DNA of 64,000 nt from Strobilurus pachycystidiatus (Eukaryota; Basidiomycota; Agaricomycetes; Agaricales; Physalacriaceae), in contig JAHLMK010000003.1 in NCBI GenBank assembly GCA_019915135.1, forward strand, positions 2,046,001 to 2,110,000, in the 5' to 3' direction. Below are positions 20,309 through 29,851 of this stretch, piece by piece. Position 1 is the first letter of the stretch, and every line of letters starts with the position of its first letter. Made by a program: the position numbers and the translations under genes. The notes under the pieces were generated by a model. It was not told the DNA's origin and did not search any database. It worked only from the letters and a program-made list of their open reading frames with translations.

Positions 20309-22587
20309 TTATAACTGTTGGAGTGGGGCGGGAAACGGGTTGCTCTCAAGGAAGACAGACCAAAAGTCCTCTTCATTGCCGACATTTGGTAGACCATTTC
20401 CAGGTCCGGAATTCGGTCCATTGGCTATGTGCCCATTGACATCGGCATCGAGTTGCGCGGTGGATCCGGAAGGAAGGGAGGAAGGATCAAACGGCACGGT
20501 CCCACTATGGGTGGAATGAGGACCAGTAGCAAAAGCCTCTGACATTAACGCTGCCTTGTCCGAATTTCGCCATATTCCAAGCAGGTTGCGCATGACGTTC
20601 GCGTACCGCAGCGGCGCATGGTTGTCTGAGATACTCGCTTGGTTCATGGCGGTGATGGTCTGTTCGAGCAGCATGTCTGACGACCCCACAACCTCCACGC
20701 CAACGCGGCGCATCATGAAAAACTTGGTCGCAACGACGAGACTGCCGCAAAAGCCAAGCATGCTGAAGAACACATCGGGGGAGGTCGCTAGGGCAGCGGG
20801 ATTGCACTGGAGAGCGGATACTAAGACTGCTTCAGAGGTGCGCACGGTATCCTTGCCCCACATCGGTATCACATCCATGCCATACGGCCGTATGTACGAA
20901 GTCCAGTCCCGGCCATTCAGCATTGGCAAATCGGCTATGGGGAATACGTCTTTCATGACCAACCGAGCACTTAAGATGGCCTGGTAGAGGACGAGCTCTC
21001 GACAGATGAGGATAAAAGTCTGAAGGATGTGGAAATGGAACTTGTCGTCCTGGCAGACGACTGCACAAGAATGAGCTGATTCGCCGGAAGAGACAGGATG
21101 CGAAATGCTCACCTGGAAGAGGTTTCGCAAGGCGAGAGAGTCTCTCCAATGCACCTAGTGATGTGGAAACACCGTCGTACCAAGGCTGAAGATCATCTAG
21201 AGTGGTCAAGGATACTCTCATGCCGTCTTCGGTGGCGTTAAACAACTCTCCGAAAAGTCTGATACGATGGTCCCTCCCCTCTCGAACATTATCAGGGGCC
21301 GTCAAAGAAAAGAATTCCATGTCAAGAGAAGTACGTCTCGTCACTGGAGGTCTGCCGCTTCCAATACATAACCTGGCATGGATAACTGATCGAGTTAAAT
21401 CACGCAAAAAATGCCAGGCACGTACATAGATTCAGTGTTTGTCAACACAAGCCACTGAGTAGGTAAGGTTTTGAGTAATTGAACGCATTCTTGTCGTCAG
21501 ATCCACTTACAATCCGTGTCTTGTTGACGGCATCCTCGTACTCCGCAGCATGCACAGGATTAGGCGGTGAAGACCTGCTGCGCAACGAGTAGGCCAGGGT
21601 AGATGCTTCGTGCAGGCGCAGGTTCATTGCCATCGTCACAGCCATGCCGATAAGCATCTTGCCGTCTCCCTGTGAAGACAGACCACAGATGGGAGCCCAC
21701 AGGGATAGGATGATGAAGGCCTGGACAGTTTCCAGAGACTGGTATGTGGAAGGGTTGAACGCCGTTTCAGCAACTCTATCGCGGGTAAGGTTTTGTAACC
21801 GCGGCGCGATTAAGTACCGCGTCGAATCATCAAGAAAGCGCGAGGCGATGGTACAGCACACGAGATCAAGAAATTGGCGTCCTGGTCCGGCGCGGATAAG
21901 CTCGAAGTTGAGCCACGGGGTATAGTGTAATGAGAACCTACATGACTTGTAGGTATGAGATACGATGAACGTAGAAATTGAAACGTACATCGACAACAGG
22001 TGATCCACTTGGTCTTGGGGTAATATGTGATCCAGAGCTTCATCGTGAACAACGAAGGAGGAGCTACCAAGTTCAGCTGTTTTGGCCAACTCCTGGAGCG
22101 CAGAGATTGGCGCTGACCAGTCGACGGGTTGGGGGACAAATTTCCACATGAATGGGTTTGCAGACGGAGTGCCTTTGTAGGTGGTAAGACCGGCAGACGA
22201 AGAATTGAAGTCGAAGGGTCGCTCGTGCGCATTCCCGTTTGCAGCGAATGCATTTCGCTGCACGAGAGCATCTGCAGGGACGATACTACTTGGAGGTGAG
22301 AAAATGTTGGATGATGGAGGCGGCTGAAGCAGAGAGTTCTCTGAGGAGTGCTTGAATGGAGGCTGCTCTAGCGGTGGGCACGGTAGGCGGGTTGGTTCGC
22401 TTTCCAATGAGCACTTCGTCTTCAAGGCAGTACAGCGATGACATCGTCGGGTCCCATCGATATTTTCACTGGTCAAGACCTCACAACGGGCCTTTTGTTT
22501 TCGGCAAGACGCGCAGGCCTGGGCTTTGGATCTCCTTGGACCCTTCTTCAAGGCCGTTTGCCGTGTAGACGCCTTCGCAGAGGTCAT
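20309..22587 (-). CDS. Zn(II)2Cys6 transcription factor
   Basis: Nuclear fungal-type regulator. Minus-strand exons 21989-22587, 21511-21937, a 29-nt exon 21426-21454, 21113-21372 and 20309-21060 are joined in frame, about 688 residues. The binuclear cluster lies at about residues 25-60 with Cys spacing CASCRKQKARC, then CHRC and KTKC, flanked by basic residues. The middle region has the fungal transcription factor homology pattern (FSLHYTPWLNFELI, then WLVLTNTESMLCIGSGRPP), and the C-terminus is Pro/Ser/Asn-rich. Intron 1 (21938-21988) is 51 bp and in frame, so retention would add 17 residues. The targets cannot be inferred from neighbours. Confidence 0.88.
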
Positions 22588-22763
22588 GATGGTTGCTAGC
22601 AGAGAATCATAATGTCAAACGCGCTAGGAATAGCACACCTACCGTGACCGATGGTGATCGGGATTCGGAGCTCGGTCCTTGGTCCGGACGTGAGTTTCGG
22701 CAGGAGTCGGCTTGACCACGTAGTTTGTACTGCGCGGCGAACGTTCCTGTCCTCCACATCTCA
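22588..22763. promoter_or_regulatory. Divergent promoter, Zn2Cys6 factor / NUS1
   Basis: A 176-bp gap between divergent start codons. The NUS1 frame is open upstream to 22725 but has no ATG before 22764. Confidence 0.4.
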
Positions 22764-23884
22764 ATGCGCTCTGTCGCCCATACTGTCCTTCGTTTGATTC
22801 ACGCATTATATTCCGTCGCTTTTCTCGTGTATTCGTGCTGGAAGCGACTCACACATCTTGGACCGCTTTCCCTGACTGCCCCACGGCGCCAAATCCCAAA
22901 ACACCTGGCCGTCCTCTTTGTGCCTGACCCGGAAACACACTACGACTTGACGGAGAAATGCCTACTCGAGAGCGTTTACAGAGTCCTTGATTGGTGCAAG
23001 GTAGTCGGTATTGTGACGGTGACATTCTACGATGAACAAGGTGTGCAAAATGTCATTCAAGACGCGTCATATTGCGGCTAAATACTGCAAGGGATCATCA
23101 AGGCATTATCACATACAATAGAGCAATACGCGTTGCTTACTCCTTCCTACTCCTCTGGCTTGGGGCTTCATTGTCCGCCGACTCCCCCACTCTCTGACTG
23201 TGCATCAAGACCGGATTCTCCTGACCGAGAAATCAGTAGCCCTTTTTCAGTTATCACTGTTCCCCGGCACTTTGACACTAAGCCATCACCGTGGTCTAAT
23301 GGTATGTCGTATTATTTCGAGCTTCACGCGCAGTTTGTCATCACCGACTAGGCCCTCCTCCTGTATCCACTACGATATATCTCGCGTCATACGAGTCTTC
23401 GAAGCCCGCTATCGCAGCGGCCGCATCGGCTATTGCAAAGGAAGAATCATCGAACGCCGTTCATTCTGGGTTTTCCCTCACCGTGCAGGAAATGAAATGG
23501 CGCCTCGAAGGTAAGCGCATCGATTCCTGTTTATAGCGTCTTTTGACGTATACCCATAGGAAATCACGGACTGCCGCCCTCCGACTTCATGATTGTTCAT
23601 CCACTGTCGCCCTCGAAATACAACCAGACCGCACTTGAACTCCATGGCTTCCCTCCATTCCAGACGCGTTTGACTGAGATATAGTGAGATCACACCGTCC
23701 GCTCTTTCCTCGTAGCTCATCTTCGATCAGTCACAACAGGCTGTTGAAACGACACGACGAGTGGATAAACTGGATCCTTCCGTCTAGATTCTATTCGCGC
23801 AGGCTACCGGTCCCTCTTACGGAGCTGGTCTTTAGAGAAGCTCTCGACCAATTCTCTGGAGCGGAGATGCGATTTGGCAAATAA
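22764..23884 (+). CDS. NUS1: Dehydrodolichyl diphosphate synthase complex subunit Nus1
   Basis: Non-catalytic partner of the cis-prenyltransferase (Rer2/DHDDS) that makes dolichol for glycosylation, at the ER membrane. Exons 22764-23040, 23092-23301, 23352-23510, 23560-23683 and 23716-23884 give 312 residues. The N-terminal hydrophobic stretch (LIHALYSVAFLVYSCW) fits a membrane anchor. It is followed by IPKHLAVLFVP, WCKVVGIVTVTFYDEQG, and near the C-terminus HGFPPFQTRLTEI, the Nus1 counterpart of the prenyltransferase dimer region. The catalytic Asp of active cis-prenyltransferases is not evident. The last intron (23684-23715) is only 32 bp, with a GTGAGA donor. Confidence 0.88.
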
Positions 23885-25247
23885 CAATCAATCGGACTTA
23901 TGTATAGAAATTTTGCTAATGCTACATTACCACACAGTCTGAAACAGCTCTCCACTCACGCGCCTCTTATCTTGGGCCGGCATCATCTTTGATATCGTGC
24001 CGCCCAGGTGTCCTGGAATCTGGCTCCGTTCTTACTCGTCGTCAGCTCAGTCGGACGCACACCGAGATCACCAAGTGGTGACGAATCGTACTCACGCTGA
24101 CCCTCACCGTCGAAGACCACTGTCTCCACCTCCATTCATGGCCGACCGTCGCTTGCCTCCATTACCCGTCAAAAAACCTTGTGCTAAAGTTTCCACCGTC
24201 GCTTGCCTCCATTATCCGTCAGACCCACAAACCGTAGATCCCGCTTTGCGTCGTCTCCATGCAGTGCCACTTTCTGCGCGTGTGTCAGCTAAGCGCGCGC
24301 TTTGCTCGCACTTGTTCGCGCCTCGCCTTACATGTGGATGCTACCCTAGCGCTCATTGAAGGTGGCTATCCATCAGTTTCCTTTTAGGTATCATTATGCT
24401 CAGACCGCATCTTCTGAGTCATACAGGTCAATCAGATCCGCGGATCATCATCCGCCTTTGCAACTCGTCCGCCTTTCTGCACGGACAGTATTCCTACACG
24501 TTCTGCAATCCCGCGATGGCTTGTTACCCCTCCAAAGGCTGTGTCTACTGAGACTCCCGCACAATACGGAAAAGGAGAATATAATGTAGGTGATGACTCA
24601 TGTTTTGCGCAAGAGCAAGGGTACGCGTGGGAGAAGTTTTATGGCAGGATAACGTTAATATGGTCAACTCTAATAATCACTGTCTCGACAGATCGATTGG
24701 ATGCAATGCAGCTCAAGGGACGCCGCGAGGTGGACTGTGCATACACTGCGGGCATCGAATGTTTACTTGATCGAATTCAAAGGCGCGGCAAGTTATCACG
24801 CCCATCATAAGGGCGCCTGCCAAGTTGGCAGGCCAAACAGGTGGGTTTCGGCTTACTACCCAAAATAACAACAGTACTCCTGTTCATCTTGGCTCCAGGT
24901 GGTCTATCTCCGAAGCTACCCGTTCTCGACCGTTATTACCACCGCTCGTAACGCGGGAGGAACAAATAGTCAGTCACGGCTCGTTTGAGCGGACCATGAA
25001 TACCAATTCAGTCCTGCGTTGTTGTGGCATTGATGATTGATAGCTAGCCATGCTTTTCCTGGGCATGCCGCCCGGCCTTGGCTGGCCAGAAATCCCTTTC
25101 GTCATACCGTATGCAGTGCTGAATTTTTGTATTAGGTCTTTGGTGCCACCTCCGATTGTTGAAGACTAAACGGGATCTATTTTCGGTGCCGGTCGAGTAT
25201 TTATGCTGAAGGATATTTAGGTGGTGGACCCTCTATCTATTCTCCCG
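23885..25247. other. Gene-poor 1.36-kb region
   Basis: No gene is supported. A 27-bp direct repeat (ACCGTCGCTTGCCTCCATTA and onward, one mismatch) occurs at 24145-24171 and 24195-24221. A 120-codon frame at 23997 overlaps it but has no domain and a Pro/Arg/His-rich random-looking composition. The right end is the P450 upstream region. Confidence 0.4.
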
Positions 25248-27225
25248 ATGGCAATGTTCCTTCTCGTGGTCTTTGTACTCTTCTTTGCATGTTATATCTC
25301 TCACCGAGGCTTGAGTCATGGTCTCAGTAGCCGACCACTTCCACCCGGACCAACTGGTAGTCGTTTCTATGGTGTCAAGTCGCAGTTAACAGGACGGACA
25401 CCCTGGAAACAATATTCTTCATGGGCGAAACATTTCGGGAGTAAGCCCGCCACCTGCGAGAACGACCCCGCACTGATCATACATGATTCAGGCGCAGTGA
25501 TCTCGTTTCGGGTTTACAACCGTCGCGTCATTGTCTTGAATGACCAGAAATCTGTCAGAGAGCTACTCAATCGACGTGCCAACATGTATTCCGATCGACC
25601 CAAAGCGTGGATGTATCACGAACTGTGCGCGCGAGGAGCTTCTGTCTTCAATATATCGTCGCTGGATACCCGCCATATGCAGTACCGCAAGCTGCTCGGT
25701 AGTGGTCTTGGCGCACAAGCAACGCACTACTACTGGCCAATCCTGGAGTCGGCTGTCGATACGTTAATCTCTGGTATCCAAGAGACCCCAGAAAAGTATG
25801 AGGGGCATCTTCGTAGGCAAGTCGTCTGCGGCACCAGTCTCAGAGTATAATCTGACGCTTCGCGTATCTCTAGGAACTCAGCCGCCGTCATCATGAAGGT
25901 TGCATATGGGTATAGCGTTGTGGAGAATGATCCTTTCATCGACGTCGCAGAAGAATCTGCACGCATTTCAGGGTATGCACTGGCGCCTGGCCGATGGCTG
26001 GTTGACTACTATCCAATCGGTAAGTCGTCATATCTTACGGTCATGACCTTGCTTTACGATTTTCACGCGCGTAGTTCGCTTCTTGCCGATGTGGTTCCCC
26101 TTCGCGAGCTTTAGACGTCAGGGCGAAGAATGGAGACAGAAATTGGAATCCCTCTCTGAGGCTCCTCACAAATGGGTCAAGAAGCAGATGGTAGACCTAT
26201 TACTTGCATCGGTCGTCGCTGACAGCTAACATGATGCATAGGCTCTCGGTCATTACACTGAATCCTTTACTTCTCGACTGCTAGAGGAACAATCTGTCGA
26301 CGAGGATATCGTGAAGTGGTGCGCCGGGGGTTTGTACGCCGGTGCTGCTGATACTGTAAATTTCCTACATTCCACCCGCACCATCTTTGACCTTTAACGC
26401 GACTGGACAGACTGTCTCAGCCATGATCTCTTTCGTCCTTCTTATGGCCCTGCATCCTGACGTTCAAACCCAGGCCCAGTCAGAAATTGATTCAGTCGTC
26501 GGGCGTCATGGGTCTCCTCGCTGCGGCGATAATACGAGGATGGTCTACCTCTCGGCCGTTCTCAAGGAGATTTTGCGATACGCCCCGATAGCCAACTTGG
26601 GTGAGTAACCTTAAGCTCGATAGGCGATTTGTACGGGTGTCTGATCCTCCCCCGTAACAGCCCTACCTCACCGCGTCACAGAAGAGGATACCTACGAGGG
26701 TTATAGGATTCCCAAGGTCGGTGGTTCAATGTTCAATGGGGCAAGCCTGTCAAGAGATTAACGAAACTTTCAAGGACGCGACGGTCATCGCAAATACATG
26801 GGCAATAATGCATGATCCGGAACTCTACCCGGCACCTTTTCAGTTTGACCCAAGTAGATTTTTGAGCGAACAGGCACCAGGACAGGACATCAATCCGGAT
26901 TCGAGGACGTTCGCTTTCGGGTATGGGCGAAGGACATGTCCTGGTAGGCATCCAGTCTGGAACATCCCAAAGTCTCTACGATGCTTACCGGTCACATAGG
27001 CATCCAGTTTGCGGAAACCTCTATGCTGCTGACCATGGCTAACATCTTGGCGAAGTTTGACATTAGCTTGTCACCCAACTCTCCACCGCCGTGCCCCGTT
27101 GAATTCACAAGCGGCATAACTAGGTTCGGGCCATTTCTCCGCCCTCATGTGCATTACTTATCGAGCATCGTCTCTTCTACAGTCATATCAAGCCATTCAA
27201 AGTTCGGATCATCGCACGTCAATGA
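25248..27225 (+). CDS. Cytochrome P450 monooxygenase
   Basis: ER-anchored heme monooxygenase, substrate unknown. Ten exons (25248-25440, 25492-25816, 25874-26019, 26075-26190, 26242-26355, 26411-26600, 26661-26716, 26775-26943, 27000-27123, 27183-27225) give 491 residues. An N-terminal membrane helix (MAMFLLVVFVLFFACYI) is followed by the proline hinge PLPPGPTG, the I-helix AGAADTT spanning intron 5, the ExxR motif KEILRY, PSRF and heme-binding FGYGRRTCPG. The last splice (27124-27182) is chosen because it yields the usual end, SHIKPFKVRIIAR. Without it the frame runs on to 27346 with unrelated sequence. Intron 2 (25817-25873) has a GC donor. There is no ATG in frame before 25248. Confidence 0.92.
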
Positions 27226-27518
27226 TTTATTGACAAGCACTAGCTCTACTATACAGATTCCACCCGAATCTGAACCTTTTCTGTGCCATACATATGTTAG
27301 ATCCCCTTATATTTTGCCACCATCTATTGTACAACTCTTAGTATGAATGTTGTATGTTTGAACTACTGTAACTTGTAATAATCGATCAACGAAGACATGT
27401 ACTGTATAGACGATGGATGAGGCGGCAGGGTCGCGTCAGTGTCCAAATGCGGCGAAATCACAAGTTGGCCACGAACTTCATGCATGCCGGGCACAACAGC
27501 GACCAAAGGACGTGAATC

Positions 27519-28817
27519 ATGGCAATAAATCCCTGGCTCCTCTGGAGCGTTGTCTCGCACACTGCGAGGTACGCTGTCCGCCTCTCAGTCTGCAAAATCC
27601 TTACAAGTTGATCTCCTTCAGGCTATCCACCGTCCTTCAAATCCTCATCTTTCTTCCTTTGACGCTTGTCACGCTTTCCAAGCCTGCGTTTCTCCTGCTG
27701 TCGCTGCTGCTCACCGCGCACTCTCTTATCCATGGGACGATGATACTATTTTGGGGGTCGGATGCGCTTTCGTTACTGCAGGTCCCGATGCATCCATTTC
27801 TGCTCCTCGTGTGCTTCAATGCGTTCTCGACGACCGCACAGCCGTGGCTGCTTTCCAGCGTGTCTGTATGGGGAACAATCCTGACGTATCTGGGACCATT
27901 GTTCATCGCTATGGAGGGACTGTCCAGTCTTCTTGTCGCGCAAAAGTTGGGCCAGCAGGCGAAGGCGTTGGTCGAGGAAGGGGAGGTTTATCAGTTCATC
28001 CTGCTCATTGCATCTGCGATGGCCTATGTCGGATCGGCTTGGTGGATTGTCGTGGTGTGTGCCATCGGCCATTTGCGCCCAGAGTCGATACTGAAAGTTC
28101 AATTAGGCATATCCAGATGCGGCGGCGTCTCCGCTTTCTTCAACCTTGTTGGGCGTGGCTCTAACGGCCTTGCTCTTCATAACATTCATCGGATTTTTCT
28201 TACGACGCACGAACATCATAGAGTCTTCAGGTCTGGCCTTCTTCATGGCCTACAACGTGTGGCTCTGTGGCTTTGACCCAACGTCATTCTCTGACCCGTC
28301 ATCATCATAGTAGGTGCCTCATCCATACGGCCACAAAACCGGCACTGACCCATTTTCAGCATGCCTCTCCCGCTACTACCAAACATTCTTCCGCATTTCC
28401 AAACATTATTGAGCTTTGTCACTAACACGCTGCCAAAGCCAGTACTGGTTGGTCTTGTTTATCGCCTCGCTGTACTCCAGTTTGCGTCCAAAATTCTACC
28501 AGGCATTGGTGCAGACAGCTGGGAGTCTGATGGCGGTGTTGATGGCGGCTGGGAGGATCGTCCAACCAGAACATTGACCCACATCCTTCTGACTTATCGT
28601 CAATTCATCTTTGTGACTGTATATTCTAACCTACTGCGTAAGTGAGCCATTGGCAAACAAGGAGTCCACCACTTACGCACCATATCTAGTCATGGACCAC
28701 TCATCTCAAGTATGGTGGCGATGGTTCAACATATTCTTCACACTCTTCATGTGGTCTCTTGAGCTGTTCGTCACGAGCGACGATGACGTTCTGGCCAAGG
28801 ATTGGAAGATCGAGTAA
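27519..28817 (+). CDS. ICE2: Ice2-family ER membrane protein
   Basis: Predicted polytopic ER protein. Fungal Ice2 is linked to cortical ER structure and to phospholipid versus storage-lipid balance. Exons 27519-27568, 27622-28054, 28107-28309, 28360-28637 and 28690-28817 give 363 residues with multiple hydrophobic helices (ILIFLPLTLVTL, FLLLSLLLTAHSLIH, FILLIASAMAYVGSAWWIVV, LLGVALTALLFITFIGFFL) and a C-terminal PKPVLVGLVYRLAVLQFASK segment. The assignment rests on overall pattern and remembered family motifs, not on a diagnostic active site. It converges with the molybdopterin synthase gene, 76 bp apart. Confidence 0.65.
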
Positions 28818-28893
28818 TATCCAGCATTGAACGAATACATTGGGCATTGTATATACTAGAGACATTGCGAATTTATGAACGACACGATATTGA

Positions 28894-29569
28894 TTATGTG
28901 TTTGCTTTCCATTCGGCCGTATCATCGCCTTCCCCTTCATATAACTCGCGCTTCCATATCTGCACCTTTTTCTTAACGTCTTCTAGTAGCTGTTCGCATG
29001 CGACAAAGGCTTCCTTCCGATGAGGCGATGAGACGGCGATTACTGGGACGTGAGTTCAATCTCAATGTGAACTCAGTAGAGTTGAAGTGCGTTCACCTAT
29101 GGAGGGTTCTCCCACTGGCACACAACCAATTCGGTGGGATACGGCACATCTTATAAGTGAGCTTGCTGGTGTTTGTGACTCTGCCTGATGCTCAGAACGC
29201 GATATGCTTTTGCATGCGTCTTCTACGACGCTGACCATCGTTTTGATGGCGAGTTTCGAGTATGCCTGATATTCTAGACGCGTTACAATCTTGCCTGCGT
29301 GCATCATATAGAGTTATTCGACAACGCAACAAGGACTGCACCTACCTTTGAATGAATTGCGTGTGGTTCCTCACAGCGACGTGTCAAAGTGGCGCAGTCA
29401 TTGTCAACGAAACGAACCTACCTACGAATATGGCGATGGCTCCAGCACTATCGTCTTGCACGAACGAAATGATTTCCTGAACATCGAGCTCTTGCGATGT
29501 TATTATGCATCTTCCGCACGGGTGGTCCATACGGGCATCGGTCGATGCCTTGGGGGTAAGTGTTGTCAT
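28894..29569 (-). CDS. MOCS2: Molybdopterin synthase catalytic (large) subunit, MoaE/MOCS2B
   Basis: Inserts dithiolene sulfur into precursor Z to form molybdopterin, in a complex with the small sulfur-carrier subunit. Minus-strand exons 29422-29569, 29346-29369, 29097-29294 and 28894-29042 give 172 residues. Conserved MoaE elements are GAIAIFVGTTRNSFKGK across two introns, LEYQAY, AVSHRIGCVPVGEPS, AVSSPHRKEAFVACE and KKKVQIWKRELY, including the lysine near the active site. The 24-nt exon 2 carries the conserved TTR turn. The small subunit is not in this window. Confidence 0.93.
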
Positions 29570-29851
29570 GATATGGTCTAATGGGCGTTGCGCGTTGATA
29601 GGTTCGGTTCAAGCCCCTTCCCGCTCCGGACCGGCTGTCTGGTCGATGTTTGGTTTGTTTGGTACATTTGCGCCCTCCGTCGCGTCAAGCCGGGTACGTA
29701 GGGCGTAGGGCAGGGCGTAGGTTGGGCGTAGGGCTTGTTCACGCGTCGAGCTGGCAGATGGCAAGGGCCGTTCAGCTTTGAAATTCAGATAGCCTACTTC
29801 CGGAGTACAAATAGGGCACGCGGGACTCATTGACGACCCATAACGACGACC

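Noticed and set aside
23285..23351. tRNA-like A-box GTGGTCTAATGGTAT
   Set aside because: No B-box or acceptor-stem pairing, and the sequence spans an exon/intron boundary of NUS1.
24145..24221. Possible CRISPR-like repeat pair
   Set aside because: Only two copies, no third unit or cas genes, and a eukaryotic genome.
23997..24359. 120-codon plus-strand ORF
   Set aside because: Low-complexity Pro/Arg/His composition, overlaps a direct repeat, no upstream or splice support.
27124..27346. Read-through end of the P450 to 27346
   Set aside because: Splicing 27124-27182 restores the standard P450 C-terminus. The read-through residues match nothing in the family.
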